Shown: positions 25,981-34,997, numbered from the stretch's first letter. The stretch is DNA of 48,444 nucleotides from Pseudomonas sp. GM50 (GCF_000282375.1 NZ_AKJK01000142.1:1-48444), one strand, 5' to 3'. Made by a program: numbers and translations. The notes: a model not told the origin generated them from the sequence alone.

Positions 25981-26535
25981 CTACTTGACCGACGGGCAGC
26001 CCTGCGAAGCTCCGATTGCTGCCTGGCTGATGGCGGCAGCTAACCGCTTCACATTGTTCTGATGGGCGACCACCAGGTCATCAATGCTCGCACCGGAAGG
26101 GGTCTGCAACGTGCTGCGACAGGTGATCAGTGCGCTAACGCCAGCACCGAGGCTGCGCAGGCGCCATTTGGCGTCGATCAAGGCGTATTGACCGGGAATC
26201 GAATCAAAGCGCTGCACGTCCAGGCGCAACGACACTCTGCGTTGCAGATTGCTGTTGACCAGTTGATCGACCAGGGCGCTGCGCAATTCATCCACCAGTG
26301 TCGCGGCCCACCATTCGGTTTCGAGGATTGCCACGCCACTGTTGCCCTGGCGAATGACAATCTGCGGGCGGTCGACCTGGGGCGGCACCGTGATGCTTTC
26401 GATCTGGATCTCCGCGCTGCTGCTTGCGCCGCTCGGTTGGGCCGGGGTCAGGGTGTGGAACTGAATCGGATCGCTGCGGCAAGCGGTGAGCAACAACAAC
26501 GCGGTGACCAGCGTGATCTTTAGCGAGAAAGTCAT
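25981..26535 (-). CDS. pqiC: PqiC-like outer-membrane lipoprotein
   Basis: A 184-aa lipoprotein with signal peptide and lipobox LTAC (Cys19), followed by the ABC-type auxiliary (DUF330) fold: FHTLTPAQ and VPPQVDRPQIVIRQG. Length is very close to E. coli PqiC (YmbA). It anchors the periplasmic end of the PqiB tube in the outer membrane. It is the last gene of the operon, 17 bp after pqiB. Confidence 0.88.
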   Translation of the reverse strand: MTFSLKITLVTALLLLTACRSDPIQFHTLTPAQPSGASSSAEIQIESITVPPQVDRPQIVIRQGNSGVAILETEWWAATLVDELRSALVDQLVNSNLQRRVSLRLDVQRFDSIPGQYALIDAKWRLRSLGAGVSALITCRSTLQTPSGASIDDLVVAHQNNVKRLAAAISQAAIGASQGCPSVK

Positions 26536-26552
26536 GGATGTTGCTCCTGTGG

Positions 26553-28208
26553 TCAGTTGCGCGGTGGCGCCTGCAAATCGATCGGCGCGGCATTGTCGGG
26601 GCGACCGCGAATCAGTGATTCCGGATGCCGGCCCAGGTAATCCGAGAGCTCACGCAGCGAGCGTGACATGCGTCCGAGTTCGTCCAGGGTTTGAGTCAAC
26701 TGCTCCCGTTGCGGCGAATCGTCGGCGAGGGTCGAACTGGCCGATTGCAAGGTCTTGCTGACGTCCGCCAGGGTGGTCTGCACGCCGGGCAGGGTCCTGG
26801 CGTTGAACTGTACAAGGCTCTTGCGCAGTTCGACGAGGTTACCGTCGAGATTGCCGGCAATGCGTTCGATTGGCAGCTGGTTGATCTTGTTGACCATGCC
26901 CTCCAGTTTTTCCTGCAACTGCTCGAGGCTGCCGGGAATGGTGGGGATGATGACGGGACGGGCGGTCGGATCGAACACGACTTTCTCGGCTTTGGGGTAG
27001 AAGTCGAGTGCGATGTAAAGCTGACCGGTCAACAGATTGCCGCTGCGGGCCTGAGCGCGCAGGCCGTTTTCGATGAAACTGCCCATCAGCCGCACGCCAG
27101 CGGCTTCGTCATTAGGGTCATGCTTCAAGGCCTCGAGCATTTTGGCGTGAGCCTGACCGAGGCGTTGCGGGTAGATCACGATGCCGACATTGACTGGGAA
27201 GCTGCGTTTTTTCGCGTCGAAATCCAGAGTGACCGACACAACTTTGCCGAACTCCATGCCGAGGAATTCCACCGGTGCACCGACCTTGAGCCCGCGCAGG
27301 GCCTGGTCGAAACGCAAGCCCAGGTACTGCGCCTTGCCGTAGGGGGGAGCGAGGGCGGTTTGCTGATCTTCGAACAGGTCGAAGGCTTTATCCTCGCTGG
27401 CCGGCTGATCGTTGGGGCTGTATTCCGGCGCGCGAAACGCGATGCCGCCCACCAACAAGGACGATAAGGACTCGGTACTCACTGCAAAACCATTGGCACC
27501 GACGCTCACATCAATACCACTGGCGTTCCAGAACCGGGTGTTCTCCGTAACGTAGGCGTCATTGGGCGAATGCACGAAAATTTCGATGTTCACCCCTTTA
27601 CCATCCGCATCCAGTGCATAGGCCACCACTTGGCCAACCGGAATCTTGCGATAGTAGATGGGGGAGCCGATGTCCAGCGAGCCCAGATCCTGGGTGTGCA
27701 GCATGAAGCGCTTGCCCGGCTCGCCATAGGTAATGGGCGGCGGGTTTTCCAGACCAATGAAGTGTTTGGAACGGGCATGCGCCACGCCGATGTCGGCGCC
27801 AATGTAATCGCCTGACAGCAGGGTATCGATGCCCGAGACGCCGCCGGCACCAATGCGCGGGCGCACGACCCAGAATTGCGAGTCTTCGCGGGTGAAGCTT
27901 TCAGCCTGTTTGTCGAGCTGGATCGTGGCGTTGACGCTTTTCTGATCGTTGCTCAGCTTCACTTCCGAGACGTGGCCGATGACCACGTTGCGATACTTGA
28001 CCTCGGTCTTGTTGGCCGTAAGGCCACTACCGGTCTTGAAGGTGACGTTGATGGTCGGGCCTTCCTGCATCACGCTGTGTATCACCAGGGAGATGCCCAC
28101 CAGCACCGCAACGATCGGCACGATCCACACCAGCGAAACGCTGAAGCGACGAGTCTTGATATTGGCCTGGCCGGGGTCTTGCGGCCCATCAGTGGCTTGC
28201 GACTTCAT
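26553..28208 (-). CDS. pqiB: PqiB, MCE-domain intermembrane transport protein
   Basis: A 551-aa protein with one N-terminal membrane helix (about 23-45), three MCE/MlaD domains in series, and a long C-terminal helical region (EQLQEKLEGMVNKINQLP and following) that builds the needle in the E. coli homologue. I start it at the ATG at 28206-28208, which has an excellent AGGAGGT and overlaps the upstream gene by 20 nt; the frame extending to 28247 is less likely. It shuttles lipids or hydrophobic molecules between membranes. Confidence 0.93.
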   Translation of the reverse strand: MKSQATDGPQDPGQANIKTRRFSVSLVWIVPIVAVLVGISLVIHSVMQEGPTINVTFKTGSGLTANKTEVKYRNVVIGHVSEVKLSNDQKSVNATIQLDKQAESFTREDSQFWVVRPRIGAGGVSGIDTLLSGDYIGADIGVAHARSKHFIGLENPPPITYGEPGKRFMLHTQDLGSLDIGSPIYYRKIPVGQVVAYALDADGKGVNIEIFVHSPNDAYVTENTRFWNASGIDVSVGANGFAVSTESLSSLLVGGIAFRAPEYSPNDQPASEDKAFDLFEDQQTALAPPYGKAQYLGLRFDQALRGLKVGAPVEFLGMEFGKVVSVTLDFDAKKRSFPVNVGIVIYPQRLGQAHAKMLEALKHDPNDEAAGVRLMGSFIENGLRAQARSGNLLTGQLYIALDFYPKAEKVVFDPTARPVIIPTIPGSLEQLQEKLEGMVNKINQLPIERIAGNLDGNLVELRKSLVQFNARTLPGVQTTLADVSKTLQSASSTLADDSPQREQLTQTLDELGRMSRSLRELSDYLGRHPESLIRGRPDNAAPIDLQAPPRN

Positions 28209-28845
28209 CCATGACCTCCTCGTTTGGTGGGTTGGCCCGCTCGTCATCCCAGATCAGCCGCGGGTCGAAACTCATGGCAGACAGCATGGTAAACACCACC
28301 ACCAGGCCAAAAAACAGAATGCCCAGGCGCGGTTGAATATCGCCCAGGGCCTGGAATTTCACCAGTGCGGCGACCAGCGCGACAACAATCACATCGAGCA
28401 TCGACCAGTAGCCGATCAACTCGACGAAACGGTAAAGCTTCGAACGCTCCTTGCGCGCCCAAAGGCTGCCGCGTTGCACCGTGATCAGCAGCAGGGAGAG
28501 GGCAACGAACTTGATGCCTGGCACCGCGATGCTGGCGATGAAAATGATCAGGGCAATGTCCCACGCTCCGTGTGCCCAGAACTCCAGCACACCGCTCATG
28601 ATGGTGCTGTCGGAGCCGTTGCCGAACAGACTGGTGTTCATCACCGGCAGCAGATTGGCCGGGATATAAAACACCAGCGAGGTCAGCAAGTAGGCCCATG
28701 TGCGGGTCAATGAGTTGGTTTTACGGGCATGCAGTGGCGCGCCGCAGCGTGGGCATTCGTGAGGGTTATCGGTGATGTCGCAGGCCAGGCCGCAGCTATG
28801 GCACAGGCACAGGTTGAGTTCGCTGGCGAGCGGTGGCCGGTTCAT
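28189..28845 (-). CDS. pqiA: PqiA-domain membrane protein, second half of a split PqiA
   Basis: A 218-aa membrane protein with one PqiA domain: an N-terminal zinc-ribbon-like CHSCG...CPRCG pair, then four helices including LTSLVFYIPANLLPVMN. The start is the ATG at 28843-28845, overlapping the preceding PqiA gene as ATGA. E. coli PqiA has two such domains in one chain of about 417 aa; here the two genes give 198 and 218 aa. It probably pairs with the other half and PqiB in the inner membrane. Confidence 0.88.
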   Translation of the reverse strand: MNRPPLASELNLCLCHSCGLACDITDNPHECPRCGAPLHARKTNSLTRTWAYLLTSLVFYIPANLLPVMNTSLFGNGSDSTIMSGVLEFWAHGAWDIALIIFIASIAVPGIKFVALSLLLITVQRGSLWARKERSKLYRFVELIGYWSMLDVIVVALVAALVKFQALGDIQPRLGILFFGLVVVFTMLSAMSFDPRLIWDDERANPPNEEVMDEVASH

Positions 28846-29438
28846 AGGATGTCCCACAGTTCACGCACATCGCGCCCGGCAATGCGAATCAACAGCAGGC
28901 TGAGAACGGCCAGGGCAAACAGGCCGATGCCGGGTATGACATCCAGCAACCCGGCGAGCTTGAACACTGCGACCATTGCGCCCAGCAGGCAGACCTCGAG
29001 CATGCTCCAGGGCCTGAGGGTTTCCAGCCAGCGCATGCACAGCTTGAAGCCGGGCGAGCGCCGACGCCCGAGGGCGAAGCTCAGGACCCAGATCAGCAAC
29101 ACCAGTTGAAACAGCGGCGCGATGATGATGGATATCGCTGCCACCAGCGCAATAAAGGTGATCGGCCCCTGGCTCAACGCCAATACCGAATCCCACAGCG
29201 TCGCACTGTTTTTCAGGCCCTTGAGGCTGATGCTCATGACGGGATAGAAATTGGCGAAAATCCACAACACCGTTGCCGTGAAGGCCAAGGCCAGACGCTG
29301 CTCCACCGACAGCGCGTTATAACGCTGGAGCACGCCGCCGCAGCAGGTGCACAGGGCTTTTTGATGTTTGGCGAGCGTGACTTTTTCATACACGCAGTCG
29401 CAGTGCTCGCAAATGATCAGTTGGTCAGTCGTAGCCAT
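28842..29438 (-). CDS. pqiA: PqiA-domain membrane protein, first half of a split PqiA
   Basis: A 198-aa membrane protein with an N-terminal CEHCDCVYE...CTCCGG cysteine pair and four helices, including FANFYPVMS, the PqiA signature shared with its neighbour. I choose the ATG at 29436-29438 (MATTDQLI) because the longer frame starts with TTG inside a probable -10 box. It is the first gene of the pqi operon. Confidence 0.88.
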   Translation of the reverse strand: MATTDQLIICEHCDCVYEKVTLAKHQKALCTCCGGVLQRYNALSVEQRLALAFTATVLWIFANFYPVMSISLKGLKNSATLWDSVLALSQGPITFIALVAAISIIIAPLFQLVLLIWVLSFALGRRRSPGFKLCMRWLETLRPWSMLEVCLLGAMVAVFKLAGLLDVIPGIGLFALAVLSLLLIRIAGRDVRELWDIL

Positions 29439-29481
29439 AGGCCGCACTCGCGAGGAGGCAGGAAAGTCAGAGCACTCCCTC

Positions 29482-29509
29482 AATATAGAAGTGACTTGCG
29501 ATTGAGCAA
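29482..29509 (-). promoter_or_regulatory. Candidate sigma-70 promoter of the pqi operon
   Basis: On the minus strand, TTGCTC (29504-29509) and TATATT (29482-29487) are spaced by 16 bp, about 45 bp upstream of the chosen start. The -10 is good and the -35 weak. Assigned by eye. Confidence 0.4.
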
Positions 29510-29561
29510 ATTAAAAGACCGATCAAGGATGCACCGGCCCCATCATGATCAGATGGGCATT

Positions 29562-29694
29562 TGTGGCGAGGGGGCTTGCCCCCGTTGGGTCGCAACGCGG
29601 CCCCACAATTTGCCATCGCATTCCGTCAGGCATACCGCATATAGAATATTGACGACTGCTGCGCAGCCGAACGGGGGCAAGCCCCCTCGCCACA
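29562..29694. repeat. Inverted repeat, GTGGCGAGGGGGC REP class
   Basis: Arms 29562-29586 and 29670-29694 are perfect 25-bp inverse copies, each with an internal GGGGGC-TT-GCCCCC hairpin. The 83-bp centre has no obvious gene. It lies between the oxidoreductase stop and the pqi promoter, and could separate the two transcripts. Confidence 0.85.
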
Positions 29695-29721
29695 GGTTTG
29701 TGTAAGGTTCTTGTCCGAACC

Positions 29722-31023
29722 TCAGCCGAGCAATTCGCGCAGGCGATACCAGAACATCCCGAGGGCCAGCAGTGGCGAACGCAGGACTTTTCCACCGGGA
29801 AAAGTCATGTGTGGCACGGCGCTGAAAACGTCCAGCCCCTGGCTGTGCCCGGCATGAATCGCTTCGGCCAGCAACCGTGCGCACCAATGGGTCACGTTCA
29901 GGCCATGACCGGAGTAACCCTGGGCGTAGAACACGTTCGGGTACTGGCTCAAGCGTCCGGCCTGGGGAAAGCGGTTGGCGGTGATGCCGATCATGCCGCC
30001 CCATTGATAATCGATGCGCACGTCCGCCAACTGTGGGAAGACCTTGAGCATTTTTGGCCGCATGTAAGCGCCGATATCCCCCGGATCGCGCCCGGAATAA
30101 TGACAGGCACCGCCGAACAACAAGCGTCGATCCGCCGAGAGCCGGTAGTAATCGAGGCCGACTTTCTGGTCGCACAGCGCCAGGTTCTGCGGGATCAATT
30201 GTGCAGCAACCTCAGGCGCCAAGGGTTCGGTAGCGATGATGTAACTGCCTGCCGGTAAAACCTTGCCGCTCAGGTGGGGTTCGAGTTCTTCCAGGTGCGC
30301 GTTGCAGGCCAGCACCAGACTACCGGCGCGCACCGTGCCGCCCGCGCAGCGAACCTGAACGGTGCCGCCATGGATCAACTCCAGCACCGGGCTTTGTTCG
30401 AATATTCGCACCCCGAGGGATTCGGCCACGCGCGCTTCGCCAAGCACCAGATTCAGCGGATGCAAATGCCCCGAACCCATGTCGATCAGGCCGCCGGCAT
30501 AAACATCGGAGCCCACCACTTGCTGGCGGATCTGCTCGGGGCCGACAAGTCGGGTTTCATGGCTGTAACCCAGTTTGGCGAGGCTTTGCAGTTCCGCCTT
30601 GAACGCCTCGAACTGCGCCGGGGTGTTGGCCAACTCGCAGAAACCCCAGCGCAGGTCGCAATCGATCCCATGCTCGCGGATGCGGTTGCCCACCAGTTCC
30701 ACCGATTCGATGCCTGCACGCTCCAAATAGCGCACGCCGTCCTGACCGACATATCGGGCGAAACCGCTGACGTCATGGCCGATACCGCGGATCAGTTGCC
30801 CGCCGTTACGCCCGCTGGCGCCCCAGCCGATTCGCCGGCCTTCCAGCAGAATCACCGAGAGCCCACGCTGCGCCAGCTCGATCGCGGTGTTGACGCCGGT
30901 AAAACCGCCGCCCACCACGCAGACATCGGCGGTGAGGTCGGAAGCCAGTACGGGGTAGGGCGCCAGGCTGTTGGCCGACGCGGCGTAATAGGAATGAGCG
31001 TGTTCGTTGTCGTACTGATTCAT
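29722..31023 (-). CDS. FAD-dependent oxidoreductase, gamma-glutamylputrescine oxidase-like
   Basis: A 433-aa DAO-family flavoenzyme. The FAD-binding motif is VVGGGFTGVNTAIEL (about 37-51) with the ribose-binding Glu61, and GWGASGRNGGQ follows, as in PuuB/PauB enzymes. These oxidise gamma-glutamylated polyamines to the aldehyde in polyamine breakdown. The start overlaps the binding-protein stop as ATGA. Together with the glutamine synthetase-like gene upstream this supports a polyamine pathway, but no aldehyde dehydrogenase or hydrolase is nearby. Confidence 0.88.
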   Translation of the reverse strand: MNQYDNEHAHSYYAASANSLAPYPVLASDLTADVCVVGGGFTGVNTAIELAQRGLSVILLEGRRIGWGASGRNGGQLIRGIGHDVSGFARYVGQDGVRYLERAGIESVELVGNRIREHGIDCDLRWGFCELANTPAQFEAFKAELQSLAKLGYSHETRLVGPEQIRQQVVGSDVYAGGLIDMGSGHLHPLNLVLGEARVAESLGVRIFEQSPVLELIHGGTVQVRCAGGTVRAGSLVLACNAHLEELEPHLSGKVLPAGSYIIATEPLAPEVAAQLIPQNLALCDQKVGLDYYRLSADRRLLFGGACHYSGRDPGDIGAYMRPKMLKVFPQLADVRIDYQWGGMIGITANRFPQAGRLSQYPNVFYAQGYSGHGLNVTHWCARLLAEAIHAGHSQGLDVFSAVPHMTFPGGKVLRSPLLALGMFWYRLRELLG

Positions 31024-32108
31024 TGGTTGGACTTCACTTTGCTCCAGGAGCGGGTCATCAGACGCATGATCGGCTGGGGCGGGGTGGTGGAGATGTAGAG
31101 TTTGTCGAGGACTTCCTGAGGAGGATAGACCTCTGGATTATTGACCAGCTCCGGGTCCATGTATTGCTTGGCCGCCGGGTTCGGATTGGCGTAACCCACC
31201 GAGGCGCTGACCTTGGCGATTACCTGCGGGTCCAACAGGTTGTTGATGAACGAGAGGGCCTCTTTCGGGTTGCTGGCGTCGGCAGGTATCGCCAACAGGT
31301 CGAACCACAGGTTGCTGCCTTCCTTGGGGATCGAGTAGGCGATGTTCACGCCATTCTTCGCTTCCTTGGCACGGTTAGCCGCCTGGAACACATCGCCCGA
31401 ATAGCCGAACGCAACGCAAATGTCGCCATTGGCCAGGTCCGACACGTACTTGGACGAATGGAAATAGGTGATGTAAGGCCGGATGGTCATCAGTTTGGCT
31501 TCGGCCTTTTTAAAGTCCGCGGGGTTTTCGCTGCGGGGGTCCATGCCCATGTAGTTCAGGACTGCCGGGAACACTTCATCCGCCGAATCCATCATCGACA
31601 CGCCGCACTGACTGAGCTTCTTCAGGTTCTCTGGCTCGAAAAACACCGCCCAGGAATCGATGCGATCGATGCCCAGCACCTGCTTGACCTTGTCGACGTT
31701 GTAACCAATGCCGTTGGTGCCCCACAGGTACGGCACGGAATGTTCATTACCCGGATCGTTTTTTTCCAGCAGGGCCAATAGCTTCGGGTCGAGGTTTTTC
31801 CAGTTGGGCAACTGCGAGCGATCCAGTTTGAGGAACGCGCCGGCCTTCACCTGGCGCGCGAGGAAATGGTTGGAGGGCACTACCACGTCATAACCTGTGC
31901 GGCCGGCGAGCAGTTTGCCCTCCAGGGTTTCGTTGGAATCGAATACGTCGTAGATCACTTTGGTCCCGGTTTTCGCCTGGAAGTCGGCGAGGGTGGTCTC
32001 GCCGATGTAATCGGTCCAGTTGTAGACGCTCACACTTGGCTGAGCCTGTGCAGTGGCGCTGAACAGCAAGGTCAGCGCAACCGGAACCACGGATTTCAAT
32101 AGACGCAT
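31020..32108 (-). CDS. Polyamine ABC transporter substrate-binding protein (PotF/SpuD-like)
   Basis: A 362-aa periplasmic protein with a signal peptide ending ATAQA and the polyamine-binder start VSVYNWTDYIGETTLADF. Other matches are VFDSNETLEGKLLAGRTGYDVVVPSN and GTNGIGYN. The start is the ATG at 32106-32108 with AAGAGGT upstream; an upstream extension of the frame runs through repeat DNA and is rejected. No permease or ATPase accompanies it, so it must borrow a transporter encoded elsewhere or act in sensing. Confidence 0.92.
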   Translation of the reverse strand: MRLLKSVVPVALTLLFSATAQAQPSVSVYNWTDYIGETTLADFQAKTGTKVIYDVFDSNETLEGKLLAGRTGYDVVVPSNHFLARQVKAGAFLKLDRSQLPNWKNLDPKLLALLEKNDPGNEHSVPYLWGTNGIGYNVDKVKQVLGIDRIDSWAVFFEPENLKKLSQCGVSMMDSADEVFPAVLNYMGMDPRSENPADFKKAEAKLMTIRPYITYFHSSKYVSDLANGDICVAFGYSGDVFQAANRAKEAKNGVNIAYSIPKEGSNLWFDLLAIPADASNPKEALSFINNLLDPQVIAKVSASVGYANPNPAAKQYMDPELVNNPEVYPPQEVLDKLYISTTPPQPIMRLMTRSWSKVKSNQ

Positions 32109-32168
32109 ATCGACACCTCTTGGAGTTATTGGATTCTTCAGGCGCTTCTTTGGTGTTTGGTAGGCCGT

Positions 32169-32235
32169 CATCGCGAGCAGGCTCGCTCCCACAGGGGAAT
32201 GCATTTCAAATGTGGGAGCGAGCCTGCTCGCGATG
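32169..32235. repeat. REP doublet (REPIN-like), GTGGGAGCGAGCCTGCTCGCGATG class
   Basis: Arms 32169-32193 and 32211-32235 are exact 25-bp inverse copies around 17 bp. The internal hairpin is GCGAGC-CT-GCTCGC. It divides the glutamine synthetase-like gene from the binding-protein gene on the same strand. Confidence 0.88.
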
Positions 32236-32248
32236 GGGCCGTTTCGGA

Positions 32249-33607
32249 CTAAACGCTGAGCAGCAGGAACTCGCGCTCCCAGGAGCTGATCACCCGCTTG
32301 AAGTTTTCGTGTTCGGCCCGCTTGACCGCGACGTAACCCCGGACGAATTTGCTGCCCAGATAACGCTCGATGGTTTCGCACTCTTCCATGCGCGTCAGTG
32401 CGTCCTCGATGGTGATCGGCAGGCGCAGATTGCGCCGCTCGTAGGCGCGGCCCTGCACTGCGGCGCTCGGTTCGACCTTTTCGACCATGCCCAGATAACC
32501 GCACAACAAGCTCGCGGCAATTGCCAGATAAGGGTTGGCATCGGCGCCCGGCAAGCGGTTTTCCACGCGCATGGCGTCGGGGCTGGAGGTCGGTACGCGC
32601 AGGCCGACGGTGCGGTTTTCTTCGCCCCATTCAACGTTGACCGGCGCCGAGGTGTCGGGCAGAAAGCGGCGGAACGAATTGACGTTGGGCGCGAACATCG
32701 GCAGCACTTTGGGAATGTACTTTTGCAAGCCACCGATGTGGTGCAGGAACAACTCGCTCATCTGCCCGTCTGCATCGGCAAAAATCGGCTGGCCGGTGGC
32801 GATGTCCACCACGCTTTGATGGATATGCATCGCGCTGCCGGGTTCGTCACCAATGGGTTTGGCCATGAAGGTTGCGGTGACGTTGTGCTTGAGCGCCGCC
32901 TCACGCAGGGTGCGTTTGAACACAGTGATCTGGTCCGCCAGGTCCAGCGCATCGCCGTGACGGAAGTTGATTTCCATCTGCGCCGGGCCGTCTTCGTGGA
33001 TCAGCGTATCGAGGTCCAGGCCCTGGAGTTCGCACCAGTCGTAGACGTCTTCAAACAGCGGATCGAACTCGTTGGCGGCGTCGATGGAAAATGACTGACG
33101 ACCGCTTTCCGCACGGCCGGAGCGTCCCAGTGGCGCCTTGAGCGGCAAGTCCGGGTCTTCGCAGCGCTGGGTCAGGTAGAACTCCATTTCCGGCGCGACA
33201 ATCGGCTTCCAGCCTTTTTCGGTGTAGAGCTGCAGTACTTTCTTCAGCACGTTGCGTGGCGACAACTCGATGGGATTGCCGAACTTGTCGAACGTGTCGT
33301 GGATCACGATGGCGGTGGGTTCGATGGCCCATGGAATGACGTAAACCGCATCGGCGACGGGCTTGCAGACCATGTCGATGTCGGCCGGGTCGAGCAGGTC
33401 GTAGTAGATGTCGTCGTCGACAAAGTCCCCGGTTACCGTTTGCAACAGCACACTTTCCGGCAGGCGCATGCCTCGCTCATGCAGGAACTTGTTGGTGGGT
33501 GCAATCTTGCCGCGAGCAATGCCGGTCAAGTCGCTGACCACACACTCGACCTCGGTAATCTTGTGATCTTTCAGCCACGTGAGCAGCTGATCGAAAGGGA
33601 CATTCAT
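32249..33607 (-). CDS. Glutamine synthetase family protein, gamma-glutamylpolyamine synthetase-like
   Basis: A 452-aa glutamine synthetase superfamily enzyme of the PuuA/PauA branch, which joins glutamate to putrescine or another amine using ATP. Visible motifs: EMEFYL, GPAQMEINFRHGDALDLAD, GSAMHIHQS, NSFRRF and NRTVGLRVP, which carry metal, ATP and glutamate ligands. The start ATG at 33605-33607 (MNVPFDQL) has GAGGTCTTT upstream. The polyamine-type neighbours favour amine catabolism rather than ammonia assimilation. The exact amine is unknown. Confidence 0.9.
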   Translation of the reverse strand: MNVPFDQLLTWLKDHKITEVECVVSDLTGIARGKIAPTNKFLHERGMRLPESVLLQTVTGDFVDDDIYYDLLDPADIDMVCKPVADAVYVIPWAIEPTAIVIHDTFDKFGNPIELSPRNVLKKVLQLYTEKGWKPIVAPEMEFYLTQRCEDPDLPLKAPLGRSGRAESGRQSFSIDAANEFDPLFEDVYDWCELQGLDLDTLIHEDGPAQMEINFRHGDALDLADQITVFKRTLREAALKHNVTATFMAKPIGDEPGSAMHIHQSVVDIATGQPIFADADGQMSELFLHHIGGLQKYIPKVLPMFAPNVNSFRRFLPDTSAPVNVEWGEENRTVGLRVPTSSPDAMRVENRLPGADANPYLAIAASLLCGYLGMVEKVEPSAAVQGRAYERRNLRLPITIEDALTRMEECETIERYLGSKFVRGYVAVKRAEHENFKRVISSWEREFLLLSV

Positions 33608-33768
33608 AAAGACCTCGTTGTTGGTTTTATTGACGCCGGGGAAAGCGGCTTCATCCACCGAACACTTCCCCTGTGGCGCGTTGACGACTATCTTGGGTGA
33701 GCCTTGCCGTTCCATCTATCCACTTTAAACAAGTACAAAGCGCACCAAAAGAGTGCGTAAGGCACCCC
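33608..33768. promoter_or_regulatory. Divergent promoter region, polyamine gene / AraC regulator
   Basis: The 161-bp gap must hold both promoters. One small inverted repeat, CGCAC-N7-GTGCG, lies at about 33742-33758 just before the AraC start. No confident -35/-10 pair could be assigned. Confidence 0.4.
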
Positions 33769-34695
33769 ATGACAGCGTGCAATCCATTACAGGTTCAAGC
33801 GTTCAACACCGCCGACGTGGCCGAGCAAATCCGCGCCACACCGGGTTGGGTGCAGCATTACCAGCAGATGTCGCCGGGGCATTTCGCCGGGCGGGTGCGC
33901 TATCTGGACTTGCAAGGCGTAGAGATTTACGAGGAACAGATGAACACCCGGGTCGAGCAGAATTTCAGCGCCCCCGAGGGATCGCTGGCGTTCTGTTTCG
34001 ATCGCAGCGACAACTCGCTGTATGTGTTGAATGGTGAAAGCCGCAACATCTGGATCACCCCGGAGAACTACCAGGAAATCGCCGTGGTGTTCGGTCCGGA
34101 ATTCGTTCAACGGCATGGCCTGGACGTGGCGCGGCTCGAAGGCTTGTTCATGTCGCCGCTCAATTCAGGGCAGAACGCGCTGTTCAGCCGCTGGTTGAGC
34201 GGGACGTTGACGCGGCTGACGCAGACGCTGGATCCGCCGAACAAAGAGGCGTTGACCCAGCAACTGTTGGAGGACTGTTTGTACATCCTCGATAACGCCT
34301 GTGTGTGCCTTGATCGCGCAGGCTTGCAGCGCCGGGCGGACGAGCGAACGATCATGAAGCGCGTCGCCGAATGGGCCGCCGATACCCCGGAAGAAACCCT
34401 CAATTTACTGGAGCTGTCCCAGGTGGCCGGGGTTTCGCTGCGTCAGTTGCAGCATGCGTTCAAGGCATACACCGGAATGACACCCACGCATTGGTTGCGC
34501 TTGCGTCGGCTCAACAGCGCGCGCCGCGAATTGCTCAGGCGAACGGCCGGGGAAACGACGGTCGCGCAAGTGGCGATGGATTGGTCGTTCTGGCATTTGG
34601 GGCGGTTTTCCAGCAGTTATCGAGCGTTGTTCCAGGAGCTTCCCAGCCAAACACTGGCCCGCAAACACAGTGGACCTTGTCGGAGGTCATCATGA
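33769..34695 (+). CDS. AraC-family transcriptional regulator
   Basis: A 308-aa regulator. The N-terminal about 200 residues are an effector domain with a FSAPEGSLAFCFDRSD segment reminiscent of EutR-like regulators. The C-terminal AraC double helix-turn-helix spans about 210-300 (LSQVAGVSLRQLQHAFKAYTGMTPTHWLRLRRLN). I use the ATG at 33769, with AAGG upstream; a longer frame from 33697 lacks a site. It is divergent from the polyamine genes and probably controls them. Its stop overlaps the next small gene as ATGA. Confidence 0.88.
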   Translation: MTACNPLQVQAFNTADVAEQIRATPGWVQHYQQMSPGHFAGRVRYLDLQGVEIYEEQMNTRVEQNFSAPEGSLAFCFDRSDNSLYVLNGESRNIWITPENYQEIAVVFGPEFVQRHGLDVARLEGLFMSPLNSGQNALFSRWLSGTLTRLTQTLDPPNKEALTQQLLEDCLYILDNACVCLDRAGLQRRADERTIMKRVAEWAADTPEETLNLLELSQVAGVSLRQLQHAFKAYTGMTPTHWLRLRRLNSARRELLRRTAGETTVAQVAMDWSFWHLGRFSSSYRALFQELPSQTLARKHSGPCRRSS

Positions 34696-34997
34696 GTCGG
34701 TTATCGTCTTTTAGCCTGTGTGTCGTCATGTCGATGATCTATTCGCAGGTTCAGGCCGAAACGGTCGTGCCCTTGAAAGGGCAGACCTCGGAACAAATCC
34801 AGCTGGATATCAATGATTGCAGCAACGTCACGAACAACCAGAGCACCTCAAGCCCGCCAGCCTCGGAGGGTGCTGCGGTGGATGCTACGCAGGTACCAGG
34901 ACGTCAACATGACGAGTTTTATGAGCAGCTCGAGGGGGATGTGAAACAGCAGCATCACGGTTGCCTGCAAGGGCGGGGTTATCAGGTCACTCCGTGA
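34692..34997 (+). CDS. Small secreted protein, possible glycine-zipper-family remnant
   Basis: A 101-aa protein with a signal peptide (about 1-22, ending QVQA) and a polar mature part. The mature start VVPLKGQTSEQIQLDINDC and the end HGCLQGRGYQV resemble the two ends of periplasmic glycine-zipper proteins that begin with a PAKGQSPEQ-like motif and end in C-x-x-GRGY, but the glycine zipper between them is absent. The two cysteines may pair. GGAGGT precedes the ATG, which overlaps the AraC stop. Its 3' end overlaps the convergent efflux gene by 11 bp. Confidence 0.65.
   Translation: MSRLSSFSLCVVMSMIYSQVQAETVVPLKGQTSEQIQLDINDCSNVTNNQSTSSPPASEGAAVDATQVPGRQHDEFYEQLEGDVKQQHHGCLQGRGYQVTP

Noticed and set aside
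32109..32630. N-terminal extension of the polyamine binding protein
   Set aside because: The extension is translated repeat and glutamine synthetase antisense sequence. The signal peptide and good ribosome-binding site place the start at 32108.
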